A stretch of 25,803 nucleotides of DNA from JBBIII01 sp037446575 (GCA_037446575.1 JBBIII010000032.1:1-25803); one strand, 5' to 3'; shown: positions 7,269 to 16,229, counted from the first letter of the stretch. The notes: generated from the letters alone by a model not told the origin. Numbers and translations are program-made.

Positions 7269-8069
7269 ATGACATTTACACAAAAGCTTACCGATGTCCA
7301 AACTAAACAAAATTCTTTGCTCTGCATCGGATTGGATTCCGACATTAATAAAATTCCAGAACATCTAAAATCATTTCCCACTCCTGTTTTGGAATTCAAC
7401 AAGCAAATAATCGAAGCGACGCAAGACCTTGTGTGCGCATATAAACCCAATCTCGCTTTTTATGAAGCGTTGGGAGAATCCGGTTTAAAAGCTCTGCGCG
7501 AGACGCTAAAACTTATTCCAAAAAATGTAATAACTATTGGAGACGGAAAACGCGGCGATATCGGCAACACGGCGGAGCAATATGCTAAATCGTTATTTAA
7601 TGACTTTGGATTTGACGCCGTTACAGCAAATCCGTTTATGGGATTTGATTCCGTTGAGCCATTTATAAAAAATCCTGAAAGGGGTGTATTCTTGCTTGCG
7701 CTGACTTCAAATCCCGGGTCAAAAGATTTTCAACGATTAAAAGTTGGAACAATGCCTTTTTACGAAAAATTAGTCCGCACTGTTAAGAAATGGAATACAA
7801 ATCAAAATATTGGGATTGTGGTAGGCGCAACTCATCCGAAAGAACTACAACGTATTCGGAAAATTGTTCCTGAGATGCCTATTTTAATTCCCGGCATAGG
7901 TAAGCAAGGTGGCGATTTGAAGTCTTCAATTAAATATGGATGCAATAAGAATGGCAGGTTAGCAATTATAAACATAAGCAGAAGCCTTATTTACGCATCG
8001 TCCGGAAAAGATTTTGCAGATGCGGCAAGAAGAGAGACTTTGAAGCTATTGGAGGAAACGCGCCGATAG
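7269..8069 (+). CDS. pyrF: Orotidine-5'-phosphate decarboxylase (type 2)
   Basis: A 266-residue TIM-barrel enzyme converting OMP to UMP, the last step of de novo pyrimidine synthesis, in the cytoplasm. Visible landmarks are GLDSD (21-25), YKPN with Lys59, the catalytic DGKRGDIGNTA (Asp92, Lys94, Asp97) and TANPFMG (119-125). Longer length and the KRGDIGNTAEQYA wording place it in the type 2 (PyrF subfamily 2) group rather than the E. coli-like type. The ATG at 7269 has AAAGG about 6 nt upstream. No other pyrimidine gene is nearby. Confidence 0.96.
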   Translation: MTFTQKLTDVQTKQNSLLCIGLDSDINKIPEHLKSFPTPVLEFNKQIIEATQDLVCAYKPNLAFYEALGESGLKALRETLKLIPKNVITIGDGKRGDIGNTAEQYAKSLFNDFGFDAVTANPFMGFDSVEPFIKNPERGVFLLALTSNPGSKDFQRLKVGTMPFYEKLVRTVKKWNTNQNIGIVVGATHPKELQRIRKIVPEMPILIPGIGKQGGDLKSSIKYGCNKNGRLAIINISRSLIYASSGKDFADAARRETLKLLEETRR

Positions 8070-8138
8070 AAAATTATTTATTCGTTCTTTGGATATGTTG
8101 TTATTAATTAATCAGTGCAAATCTGTTTAATCTGCCTG

Positions 8139-8163
8139 CCCGCTATTATAAAATAATGGCGGG
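8139..8163. repeat. Hairpin between pyrF and the DUF2851 gene
   Basis: CCCGCTATTAT (8139-8149) and ATAATGGCGGG (8153-8163) pair over 11 bp with one G-T wobble and a 3-nt AAA loop. No T-run follows on the plus strand, so it is not a standard terminator for pyrF. The flanking words (GTGCAAATCTG, CTGCCTGCCCGC) resemble short dispersed intergenic repeats; that is an impression, not a search result. Confidence 0.6.
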
Positions 8164-8201
8164 TGTGTTCAGTGTCCCAATTATTATTGAGGAGGACTAT
8201 T

Positions 8202-9734
8202 ATGCTAAGAAAGACACTTAATATTCATGAAAGATTTTTGCGCCACATCTGGAGCAGACAATATTTAAAAACCGAGTTATTTACATCGGATGGAAAACCC
8301 ATAAAAGTTTTAAATGTCGGCAAATTTAATCCTGACGGCGGTCCAGACTTTACAAATGCAAAAATCAAAATTGACACCATTACTTACGCCGGCGATGTTG
8401 AGATTCATAGAACGGTTTTTGATTGGATACAGCACCACCATCAGGAAGACCCGAAATACAATTCAGTTGTTTTGCACGTAGTTTTAGATGCTGAAGTTAA
8501 TATCCCGCCAACTATTTCTCAAAGCGGCAGACAAATACCTGTGCTTGTATTAGGAAATTTTCTTTCCGATTCCATACACGCTATTTGGCATAAAGCTATT
8601 TTAGATGAACGCGCAAAATCGGATAATACAATTCCCTGTTCTGAAAAAAATATATTGATAACTGCAGATATAATTGAACATTGGCTTGAAAAGCTTGCTA
8701 TAGAACGCCTAGAAATAAAACTCCGCCGATTTGAGGAACGCTTAAAACAGCTTGCGCAAGAGAAAAAGATGTCTGTAAAAGAGCGTCAAATATTATATGG
8801 AAAAGATTTTGCTGTTGAAGCGCTTGAAGAAATTCCGCCGCCTATGTTTGAGTTGACTCAAAAAGATTTTTCACAAAAAGAATTATGGGAACAAATTCTA
8901 TATGAAGGAATAATGGAGGGGCTTGGTTATAGCAAAAATAGAGAGCCATTTTTAAGACTTGCCAGAAATCTGACGCTTTACGAAATCAAAAATTTATGTA
9001 TAGAAGTTAAATCTAATAGCTCCCGCAGTACAATAAATATAGATAAGTTGGAAGCCGTTCTATTTGGCATTTCTGGATTACTGCCAAAATTAAAAGAAAT
9101 TCAAGAACCTGAAGCACGCTCGCATGTAAGTCATCTCAAAAAAATTTGGAAAGAAATCAGCACGCAATACAAAGGCGAATTACTACAACGGGCGGACTGG
9201 CAATTTTTTCCGACACGTCCGACCAATTTTCCCGCAATTCGTCTTGCCGCCGCAAAAGAAATGATTTTGTATTTCTTTACAAACGATCTCTTCCGAAGGA
9301 TCATTCAGATTATTAAAGACAACGCGCCGCCAAAAGATAAAATTAAAAAATCAGAGGCGCTCTTTGATATCAAAGCAAATAGCTTTTGGAAGAAACACTA
9401 TCATTTTAACTTGCCTGCGTCGAAAAATGTTTGCCCGCTCGGCATAACAAGAATTCATGAAATTATAGTCAATACTATTCTTCCTGTTTCTCTGCTTTAT
9501 GCAAGAATATTTAAAGATAGAGCTGTACGCGAAGGCGTTTTATCTATTTATAGAACTTTGCCTGCCCCCGAAAGCAATTCAATTGTTCGCATTGTAGAAA
9601 AGCAGTTATTACGGAATAAACTAAAAGCAGATTCTGTTTGCAAACATCAGGCGATTATACAATTATATAAATACTATTGTATAGAAAAAAGATGCGCTGA
9701 TTGTGAAGTCGGACAAATTATTTTTACAGCTTAA
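8202..9734 (+). CDS. DUF2851 family protein
   Basis: A 510-residue cytoplasmic protein recognised as DUF2851 from its N-terminus (FLRHIWSRQYLK, then GKFNPDGGPDFTNAKIKID and GDVEIH) and from its C-terminal cysteine-bearing end. The C-terminal part has CPLGITRIHE and a final CIEKRCADCEVG cluster that could bind a metal. The family is largely confined to Bacteroidota/Chlorobiota relatives and has no assigned function. The N-terminal acidic/His pattern recalls nuclease-like folds, but that is only an inference. Start: ATG at 8202, 6 nt after GGAGG (8191-8195). A GTG at 8163 in frame is rejected since it has no ribosome site and lies in a hairpin. Confidence 0.9.
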   Translation: MLRKTLNIHERFLRHIWSRQYLKTELFTSDGKPIKVLNVGKFNPDGGPDFTNAKIKIDTITYAGDVEIHRTVFDWIQHHHQEDPKYNSVVLHVVLDAEVNIPPTISQSGRQIPVLVLGNFLSDSIHAIWHKAILDERAKSDNTIPCSEKNILITADIIEHWLEKLAIERLEIKLRRFEERLKQLAQEKKMSVKERQILYGKDFAVEALEEIPPPMFELTQKDFSQKELWEQILYEGIMEGLGYSKNREPFLRLARNLTLYEIKNLCIEVKSNSSRSTINIDKLEAVLFGISGLLPKLKEIQEPEARSHVSHLKKIWKEISTQYKGELLQRADWQFFPTRPTNFPAIRLAAAKEMILYFFTNDLFRRIIQIIKDNAPPKDKIKKSEALFDIKANSFWKKHYHFNLPASKNVCPLGITRIHEIIVNTILPVSLLYARIFKDRAVREGVLSIYRTLPAPESNSIVRIVEKQLLRNKLKADSVCKHQAIIQLYKYYCIEKRCADCEVGQIIFTA

Positions 9735-9798
9735 GTTGCACAGAAAATTTTAAAAGTTGAATTATTTTCAGGAGAAAGAATCACATATAGCTTAGTGT

Positions 9799-9813
9799 AG
9801 CCGCTAAACGGCT
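9799..9813 (+). terminator. Possible weak terminator after the DUF2851 gene
   Basis: AGCCG (9799-9803) and CGGCT (9809-9813) form a 5-bp stem with loop CTAAA, followed by only two further T residues. The stem is short, so termination on the plus strand is uncertain. Confidence 0.25.
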
Positions 9814-9826
9814 TTCAAAAAAATTA

Positions 9827-9855
9827 TTCCGACTCACTTTAGTAGTGAGCCGGAA
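9827..9855 (-). terminator. Rho-independent terminator of glutamine synthetase
   Basis: TTCCGACTCACT (9827-9838) and AGTGAGCCGGAA (9844-9855) form a 12-bp stem with one G-T pair and a 5-nt loop. Read on the minus strand, the stem is followed by TAATTTTTTT. It begins 8 nt past the stop codon of the synthetase gene, the expected place. Confidence 0.8.
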
Positions 9856-9863
9856 TTACAGAA

Positions 9864-11972
9864 TTAGAAGTTAAATAGTAAATCAGTGTATGTTGGGATG
9901 GGCCAAATTTTTGAATCAACTATAGTTTCTAACTTATCGCCATCAATTCTCAACTCGCCCATTATTTTAAAAACTATATCGCGATAATATTCTGCTTTTT
10001 TAAGCACATCTCCATTTTGTCCGTTATTAGCCAACGCCGATTCAAGCGCTTCTATATTCTTGCTAAATGAATCTATTGTGGCTGTAAGTTCAGAAAGCAA
10101 TTTCTCGGCAGAAATTGATTTTGCGGACACGTTTTTGAGCGCGCTTATAGTAGAAGCAATTTTTTCTGCAAACTCTAAAGAAGCCGGCAAAATTTGCCTC
10201 TTTGCCATATCGAGCATTGTTAGCGCTTCGATATTGATCGTCTTTGTATAGCTTTCGAGGAAAATTTCATAGCGCGAGTGCATTTCCGCTTTTGTAAGCA
10301 CACCATGCTTTTCATAAACCTTTATATTTTTTTCATCGACAAGCGCTTTGATAGCGGCAACTGTTGACTTGATATTTGGCAAGCCACGTTTTTCTGCTTC
10401 CTTTACCCAATCCTCTGAATAATTGTTGCCGTTGAAAATGATCTTCTTATGCTTCTTCACAATTTCAGTAACAATATTTTGCGCTTCAGCATCAATGTCT
10501 TTTGCTTTTTCAAGGCGATCAGCTATCCGGGACAGAATTTCCGCAACGATCGTATTAAGTGCTGTATTCGGTTCTGCAATTGAAGCTGAAGAAGGCACCA
10601 TACGGAATTCAAATTTATTACCTGTGAATGCAAACGGAGATGTCCTGTTTCGATCGGTTGAGTCTTTAGGTAATGCCGGAAGAGTTATAACTCCAAGCTT
10701 CAACTCTCCGCCATCTTTCGATCTCTTTGCACCGCCATTTTCGATCTGTTCTAAAATATCTGTCAACTGTTCACCAAGGAATATTGATATGATTGCCGGT
10801 GGAGCTTCGTTTGCACCAAGCCGATGATCATTTCCAGGATTAGCCGCTGAAACACGAAGCACATCTGCATATTCATCAACCGCCTGAATAACTGCTGATA
10901 GAAACAATAAGAATTGCTCGTTTTCGTGAGGTGTTTTTCCCGGCTCTAATAAATTTTGTCCATCATTCGTACTAATAGACCAGTTATTGTGCTTTCCCGA
11001 GCCATTGATGCCAGCAAATGGTTTTTCGTGTAATAGACAAACCAATCCATGTCTATTGGCTACTTTCTTCAGCGTTTCCATTATTAGCTGATTGTGATCT
11101 GTCGCTATATTTGTTGTTGTAAAAATAGGAGCAAGTTCATGTTGCGCCGGTGCAACTTCATTATGTTTTGTCTTCGCCAAAACGCCAAGTTTCCATAATT
11201 CCCGATCAACTTCAGCCATGAAGATTGCAATTCTCTCTTTTAAGTTCACAAAATAGTGATCTTCTAACTCTTGACCTTTGGGCGGCTTAGCTCCATAAAG
11301 AGTACGACCCGTAAGAATTAAATCTTTACGTTTATCGTACATCTTTTTATCAATAATAAAATATTCTTGTTCAGCGCCAACTGTTGTAACGACTTTTTTT
11401 ACCGTGTTATTGCCAAGAAGTCTTAAAATTCGTAAAGCTTGTTTTGAAAGAGCTTCCATTGACCGAAGCAACGGCGTTTTCTTATCTAAAGCTTCGCCTG
11501 TGTAAGAACAGAAAGCGGTCGGAATGCAAAGAGTATTATCCTTGATAAATGCTGGCGAAGTGCAATCCCATGCTGTGTAACCGCGGGCTTCGAATGTTGC
11601 GCGCAATCCTCCAGAAGGAAATGACGAGGCGTCCGGTTCGCCTTTTGTTAACTCTTTACCTGAAAATTCCATAATAATTCTTCCATCGGCGGTCGGCGAT
11701 ATGAACGAATCATGTTTTTCTGCGGTCATTCCTGTCATCGGTTGAAACCAATGCGTAAAGTGCGTTGCCCCTTTTTCAATCGCCCAGTCTTTCATAGCAT
11801 TTGCTACGATATCAGCAGCTGTTAGCTCAAGCGGCAATCCTTCATTAATTGTTTTTTTCAACAATTTGTAGATGTTTTTTGGCAATCTCGTACGCATTAC
11901 TGTTTCATTAAAGACGTTGCTTCCAAATGTATTTTCCAATGACTCCTGCAAGACTAACGACTCTTTTTCCAT
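9864..11972 (-). CDS. glnN: Glutamine synthetase type III
   Basis: A 702-residue cytoplasmic ATP-dependent glutamate-ammonia ligase of the GSIII class, which forms large dodecamers and is frequent in Bacteroidota. Seen: VRT-like N-terminal extension (MRTRLPKNIYKLL), GAEQEYF (199-205, metal glutamates), HNEVAPAQHE (270-279), NGSGKHNNWS (323-332, glutamate/ammonium site), NEAPPAI and NRTSPFAFTGNKFEFR. Length fits GSIII (about 700-730) and not GSI or GSII. GGAG lies 11 nt before the ATG. It stands alone, with its own candidate promoter and terminator; no glnB or amt gene is next to it. Confidence 0.96.
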   Translation of the reverse strand: MEKESLVLQESLENTFGSNVFNETVMRTRLPKNIYKLLKKTINEGLPLELTAADIVANAMKDWAIEKGATHFTHWFQPMTGMTAEKHDSFISPTADGRIIMEFSGKELTKGEPDASSFPSGGLRATFEARGYTAWDCTSPAFIKDNTLCIPTAFCSYTGEALDKKTPLLRSMEALSKQALRILRLLGNNTVKKVVTTVGAEQEYFIIDKKMYDKRKDLILTGRTLYGAKPPKGQELEDHYFVNLKERIAIFMAEVDRELWKLGVLAKTKHNEVAPAQHELAPIFTTTNIATDHNQLIMETLKKVANRHGLVCLLHEKPFAGINGSGKHNNWSISTNDGQNLLEPGKTPHENEQFLLFLSAVIQAVDEYADVLRVSAANPGNDHRLGANEAPPAIISIFLGEQLTDILEQIENGGAKRSKDGGELKLGVITLPALPKDSTDRNRTSPFAFTGNKFEFRMVPSSASIAEPNTALNTIVAEILSRIADRLEKAKDIDAEAQNIVTEIVKKHKKIIFNGNNYSEDWVKEAEKRGLPNIKSTVAAIKALVDEKNIKVYEKHGVLTKAEMHSRYEIFLESYTKTINIEALTMLDMAKRQILPASLEFAEKIASTISALKNVSAKSISAEKLLSELTATIDSFSKNIEALESALANNGQNGDVLKKAEYYRDIVFKIMGELRIDGDKLETIVDSKIWPIPTYTDLLFNF

Positions 11973-12029
11973 CTTTTAAATTTCTCCATTATTGTTTTAT
12001 ATATACATTACTTATTAAAGCACATATAG

Positions 12030-12058
12030 ATAATAACAATAATAATTAATGAAATCAA
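12030..12058 (-). promoter_or_regulatory. Candidate promoter of glutamine synthetase
   Basis: On the minus strand TTGATT (12058-12053) and TATTAT (12035-12030) are spaced by 17 nt. The match to sigma70 consensus is good, and the start site would be near 12023, about 50 nt before the ATG. The rest of 11973-12289 is AT-rich and shows no other gene or clear structure. Confidence 0.4.
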
Positions 12059-12289
12059 GCCGATAAGGTATATTAATTTATGTTAATGTTTTAGAATGGC
12101 TTTATTCCGTATGGATACACAAAAGACCTGCTTATGTTTCTTTGTTGGTTTGTATATTACTATTCGAATCAAAACTGAAGACTTTATGGAAAACTCTAAA
12201 ATGAGCCCCATTAGAAAAAGCCGAACTCCGTTTTTTAAAACCTTTCCTTGCTTCTTTGTCTCAAACTATGTATAGTGTTAAAGCACTAT

Positions 12290-12637
12290 ATGAAAAGATA
12301 CTTTCAAAATAGCGTTGTTCTGATTTTGCTTCTGAGTTATACAATCTTGGGAGCAAACGGACATTTTGAGAAGTTAGCCGGTCTTTATTTTGGCACAAAT
12401 TCGCATAAGCTCGTTAAAGCCGATTCCACCAATCCGCCGGCTACTAAAGTATATTGGACACAATACAAACATATTCCAACCATTATTAAAATTTCTGTTC
12501 CATCGCCAGCTCTAATTGCACCAATAGAGCTGAATTATTCTTACAACATTTCTTTTTTTTCGTTAAAAGAAATTACTCGTTATTATAGTTCTCAAAATTT
12601 TTGCTTTATTCTCTCACGCGCGCCCCCGATAATATAA
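12290..12637 (+). CDS. Small exported protein of unknown function, C-terminal RAPP motif
   Basis: A 115-residue protein starting MKRYFQ with a signal peptide (hydrophobic VVLILLLSYTILG, likely cleavage near residue 22). The mature part is hydrophilic with no recognised domain, and it ends in SRAPPII. Small exported proteins ending in R-x-P-P are often seen near metal-efflux genes in Bacteroidota; this is a memory-based comparison and not proof. No strong Shine-Dalgarno site precedes the ATG at 12290; an in-frame ATG at 12248 would add 14 residues but spoil the signal peptide. A solitary gene between glnN and the membrane peptide. Confidence 0.6.
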   Translation: MKRYFQNSVVLILLLSYTILGANGHFEKLAGLYFGTNSHKLVKADSTNPPATKVYWTQYKHIPTIIKISVPSPALIAPIELNYSYNISFFSLKEITRYYSSQNFCFILSRAPPII

Positions 12638-12793
12638 TTCCACCTCACTTCAAATTTAACAATTAAAATCCTACGCTTTTTTTAGATGTTAGGTTGATTA
12701 TTCATTTTAAAATCAGCTTATGTATGGAATACATCTTCAAAAAGCGCGGAGTTGTACGCTTTTGTTATTTCATTAATTTATAAGGAGATGAAA

Positions 12794-12913
12794 ATGAGTA
12801 CCATCAAAGAAAAAAAAGAAGAAAAGCCGATGTACGGCTATTTGACATTTATGATTAGCGTGCTTGGTATCGGGTTGTTATTATTATTAGTTAAGTTTCT
12901 TGGAATAATTTGA
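12794..12913 (+). CDS. 39-residue single-span membrane peptide
   Basis: ATG at 12794 to TGA at 12913 encodes 39 residues. The N-terminus is strongly charged (STIKEKKEEKP), followed by one hydrophobic helix (about residues 16-38, including GIGLLLLLVKFLGII). TAAGGAG lies 6 nt upstream, one of the best ribosome sites in the window, which argues for translation. An in-frame ATG at 12788 would be only 1 nt from that site. No homologue is recognised. It precedes the mrp operon by 240 bp and could belong to it functionally, or be an independent small subunit. The 12638-12793 region upstream has no further gene. Confidence 0.65.
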   Translation: MSTIKEKKEEKPMYGYLTFMISVLGIGLLLLLVKFLGII

Positions 12914-13081
12914 AATAGAATTTTATATTAGTAGAATGCTTTTAAAAATAGCACAATTTGAACATTGTATTACACAAACACCGCAAACTTCGATGATGTA
13001 ATATAGTTATAGTATCGCCGCCATTTTTTCGGAAGACATTTGCGCGTGCTAAATAATATGGAAAGCCGTTTGGCAAGAGCT

Positions 13082-13094
13082 CTCCCTAAGGGAG
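13082..13094. promoter_or_regulatory. 13-bp palindrome upstream of the mrp operon
   Basis: CTCCCT, a central A, then AGGGAG: a perfect 6-bp dyad with a 1-nt centre, 60 bp before the mrpA ATG in an otherwise gene-free 240-bp stretch (12914-13153). Role as operator is only possible; no good promoter was found around it. Confidence 0.3.
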
Positions 13095-13153
13095 TTGGCT
13101 ATTGTAACTTTTACTTTTTCAGATGTAGCAATTAATTATTATAATTGACAATT

Positions 13154-15460
13154 ATGATGGTTCTTCTAGTCATATTGACGTTCACATTAAGCTTGTTAAC
13201 GCCTTTGATTGCAAAACTTAATAGAAATCAAATAGGCGTTATACTCGCCGCGCTTCCCTTAGCTATCTTTATTTTCTTTGCAGGTTTATATTCGCCTATT
13301 TCTACTGGCGAAGTGTTTAGAGAACTTTATAACTGGATTCCGACCTTAGGAATAGACTTTACTTTTTATTTAGACGGGTTGAGTTTTATCTTTACTCTAA
13401 TTATATCATTTGTCGGTGTAATTGTATTTTTGTATGCAAACAGTTATTTAAAAAATGACTCTTCTATAGTTAGGTTCTATGTTTCATTATTGATATTTAT
13501 GGGATCAATGCTTGGTTTGGTTCTCTCCGATAATTTCTATGTTGCATTTATTTTCTGGGAATTAACAAGCATAAGCTCTTATTTGCTTATAGGCCATTAT
13601 CACGAAAAAGAAGCATCCAGATTTTCCGCATTGCAAGCGCTTTTGGTAACTGCTTCCGGTGGGCTGGCTTTGTTAGCAGGATTTATAATATTGGAATCTA
13701 TTTCAGGCGTTAATTCCTTTTCTGCGCTCCCGGCATTAAGCGATCAAATCATATCTCATCCGCTTTATACAACGGCATTAATTTTAATCCTTGCAGGAGC
13801 ATTTACAAAATCAGCGCAATTTCCATTTCACTTCTGGCTCCCAAATGCAATGGAAGCTCCAACGCCGGTTAGCGCTTACTTACATTCCGCAACAATGGTG
13901 AAAGCCGGAGTTTATATGCTTGCGCGCTTAAATCCATCTTTAGGTAATACTGAAATTTGGCAGTATGCCTTGCTCTTTTTCGGTTCGGCAACAATGATTT
14001 TGGGCGCAATTTATACTTACCGGCAAACGGATTTAAAAAGAATTCTTGCTTACTCCACAGTTAGTGTGCTTGGAACTTTAGTTATGCTTTTAGGTATTGG
14101 CACCGACTTAGCTATTAAGGCATTTGTAATTTATCTGATTGCGCATTCATTGTACAAAGGCGCGCTATTTTTAGTTGCGGGAATAATTGACCATGAAACA
14201 GGAACAAGAGATGCAACAAAATTAGGCGGATTGTTTGCGTTGATGCCGATTACGGCGATATCTGCTTTTCTTGCTGGACTATCAAATATCGGAATCGTGC
14301 CGTTAATCGGTTTCATCGGCAAAGAGACAGTATATAGCGCCGCAATTGAATTCAATAAATTTGGTTATCTTTTCATCCTTTTAGCAATCGTTACAAATAT
14401 TTTCATAATTGTCGCTACAATTCGCACGGGGTTTCAGCCGTTCTTAGGTAAAAAGCGAAAGACTCCACAGCATGCACATGAGCCCCCTTTTTATATGTTG
14501 CTTGGTCCGTGTCTGCTCTCTTTTGCCGGTCTGCCTATGGGAATTTTTGCCAGTCGAATAATCGGAAATCTGATTAATTACTCTGAGCTTGGAATTATCT
14601 CAACAAAAATTTCTATCCCGGTAAAATTATGGCATGGCTTGAATGAAATTTTTTGGCTTAGCGTTATTACTGTTTTACTAGGGCTTGCTCTTTATGTAAT
14701 AAAGAAAAGATTTACTTCTTTCCTCGAAAAGAATAATTTACCAGATCAATTTAGTTCCTCTTTTTGGTATGGAAAAAGCATCGGGTTTTTACTCTATATT
14801 GCCCGTTGGCAGACTTTAATTTTACAAAACGGGCGCTTACGATATTATATATTGTTTATAATCCTTGCAACGCTCGGCTTTATTTTTCCACTTTTCTTCT
14901 CTCATTCAGTTTTTGATAGGTTGTTGATTTCTTTTGAATTTCATTTCTCAGAAATTCTCATTTGCATAATGATAATAGTCGCTACAATTTTCACAATCAT
15001 TGCGCCATCCCGACTTATGGCGGTTGCCGGACTTGGCGTTGTGGGAATCGGAGTAACATTGATATTCCTCTTATTAGGAGCGCCCGACCTTGCGCTCGCT
15101 CAGTTTGCTATCGAAACACTAACAGTAATTTTATTTGTTCTTGTTTTATACAAACTGCCAAAGTTTATCCCGCAAACAAATTTATCTGTCCGTGTTAAGG
15201 ATTTTATCATAGCTATTGCGGCGGGATTTATGATGACGTTAATCGTTTTATTGACCGCTTCGGAAAATATGGTTTCCGATCTAAAAAGATATTTTTCAGA
15301 AACAAGTTTAACAGAAGGTTTTGGAAGAAATATTGTGAATGTGATCTTGGTTGATTTTCGGGCAATTGATACTTTAGGCGAAATTACTGTGCTCGGCATT
15401 GCCGCAATTAGCATATATGCACTCTTAAAGCTCCAAATAAAAAAGGATGATGATAAATGA
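13154..15460 (+). CDS. mrpA: Na+/H+ antiporter subunit MrpA
   Basis: The largest subunit of the Mrp (MnhA/ShaA) complex, about 768 residues with some 20 membrane spans. The N-terminal two thirds is an NADH-dehydrogenase ND5/NuoL-like antiporter domain: FWELTS with Glu136 (counterpart of the essential TM5 glutamate) and HSATMVKAG with Lys250. The C-terminal part holds the MbhD/MbhE-like domains, ending in VDFRAIDTLGEITVLG. It exchanges cytoplasmic Na+ (or K+) for external protons. Start: ATG at 13154 (a second ATG follows directly; a TTG at 13145 is also in frame). Ribosome site is weak. First gene of the operon; its TGA overlaps the mrpB ATG. Confidence 0.95.
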   Translation: MMVLLVILTFTLSLLTPLIAKLNRNQIGVILAALPLAIFIFFAGLYSPISTGEVFRELYNWIPTLGIDFTFYLDGLSFIFTLIISFVGVIVFLYANSYLKNDSSIVRFYVSLLIFMGSMLGLVLSDNFYVAFIFWELTSISSYLLIGHYHEKEASRFSALQALLVTASGGLALLAGFIILESISGVNSFSALPALSDQIISHPLYTTALILILAGAFTKSAQFPFHFWLPNAMEAPTPVSAYLHSATMVKAGVYMLARLNPSLGNTEIWQYALLFFGSATMILGAIYTYRQTDLKRILAYSTVSVLGTLVMLLGIGTDLAIKAFVIYLIAHSLYKGALFLVAGIIDHETGTRDATKLGGLFALMPITAISAFLAGLSNIGIVPLIGFIGKETVYSAAIEFNKFGYLFILLAIVTNIFIIVATIRTGFQPFLGKKRKTPQHAHEPPFYMLLGPCLLSFAGLPMGIFASRIIGNLINYSELGIISTKISIPVKLWHGLNEIFWLSVITVLLGLALYVIKKRFTSFLEKNNLPDQFSSSFWYGKSIGFLLYIARWQTLILQNGRLRYYILFIILATLGFIFPLFFSHSVFDRLLISFEFHFSEILICIMIIVATIFTIIAPSRLMAVAGLGVVGIGVTLIFLLLGAPDLALAQFAIETLTVILFVLVLYKLPKFIPQTNLSVRVKDFIIAIAAGFMMTLIVLLTASENMVSDLKRYFSETSLTEGFGRNIVNVILVDFRAIDTLGEITVLGIAAISIYALLKLQIKKDDDK

Positions 15461-15870
15461 AATCAATAATATTTTCGACTGCATCGCGATATCTTTTCCC
15501 GCTGATGATAATTTTTTCGTTCTTCCTTTTATTAAGAGGACATAATGAACCCGGCGGCGGATTTGTCGGCGGACTTGTTGCTTCAACAGCTTACGTTCTT
15601 TTTGCGCTTGCAAACAGCGTTCAAGAGGCAAAAAAGCTATTAAAAATAAATCCCCTTCCGTTAATTGGCATCGGATTAATGACTGCTTTATTTAGCGGCT
15701 TGGCGGCATTAATCAAAGAAAACTCTTTTATGACGAGTTATTGGTTAGATGGAAAATTTCCATTGGTTGGAAAATTAGGCACGCCAATAATTTTTGATAT
15801 CGGAGTTTATTTACTCGTAGTTGGCGTAACGTTGTTAATAATATTCACGCTTGCAGAAGAGGTAAATTAA
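15457..15870 (+). CDS. mrpB: Na+/H+ antiporter subunit MrpB
   Basis: A 137-residue membrane subunit with the hallmark GHNEPGGGFVGGLV at about 27-40 and four predicted spans. It is a structural component of the Mrp complex and has no known activity alone. The start ATGA overlaps the mrpA stop by 4 bp, and the next gene starts on the base after its stop, so translation is probably coupled on both sides. Confidence 0.94.
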   Translation: MKSIIFSTASRYLFPLMIIFSFFLLLRGHNEPGGGFVGGLVASTAYVLFALANSVQEAKKLLKINPLPLIGIGLMTALFSGLAALIKENSFMTSYWLDGKFPLVGKLGTPIIFDIGVYLLVVGVTLLIIFTLAEEVN

Positions 15871-16224
15871 ATGCTTTTAATTTTAGCAGTCATCATAGGT
15901 GCTTTATATGGCGGCGGAATTTATATGATTCTGAGAAGAAGTCTTGTTAGAGTTCTCTTGGGACTTCTTTTACTAAGCCATGCGGTCAACCTTCTTATTT
16001 TTACTGTCGGAAGAACCACAAAAGGAAAACCAGCGTTCATAACCGAACCAACAAATATTATCGCTGAACCATTCGCCGATCCGGTGCCTCAAGCTTTAAT
16101 TTTAACGGCAATCGTTATCGGATTTGGTGTAATTGCATTTGCTATTGTGCTCTTCCAAAAAGTATATTCCGCAACCAACTCAGATGACATTGACCAGTTG
16201 CGTACAACGGATAAATTAGATTAA
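15871..16224 (+). CDS. mrpC: Na+/H+ antiporter subunit MrpC
   Basis: A 117-residue NuoK-like subunit with three spans. Landmarks are GGGIYMILRRSLVRVLLGLLLLSHAVN-type residues (about 10-36, shortened here to GGGIYMIL ... SHAVNLL) and DPVPQALILTAIVIG (about 71-85). In the Mrp complex it lies beside MrpA and MrpD and helps form the ion path. It starts directly after the mrpB stop and lies 5 bp before mrpD. Confidence 0.93.
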   Translation: MLLILAVIIGALYGGGIYMILRRSLVRVLLGLLLLSHAVNLLIFTVGRTTKGKPAFITEPTNIIAEPFADPVPQALILTAIVIGFGVIAFAIVLFQKVYSATNSDDIDQLRTTDKLD

Positions 16225-16229
16225 TAGAA

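Noticed and set aside
8163..8201. GTG start for the DUF2851 gene
   Set aside because: No ribosome site, and the codon is the last base of a hairpin; GGAGG precedes the ATG at 8202.
10060..10827. Plus-strand frames inside glutamine synthetase
   Set aside because: Antisense shadows of a well-conserved enzyme.
12186..12275. 29-codon plus-strand ORF before the exported protein
   Set aside because: No ribosome site and no protein-like pattern; most likely chance.
13058..13138. 25-codon ORF that could be a leader peptide of mrpA
   Set aside because: No ribosome site, no attenuator-like hairpin after it, and no biased codon run.
13145..13153. TTG start for mrpA
   Set aside because: The ATG nine bases later gives the family-like N-terminus, and neither start has a ribosome site to favour TTG.
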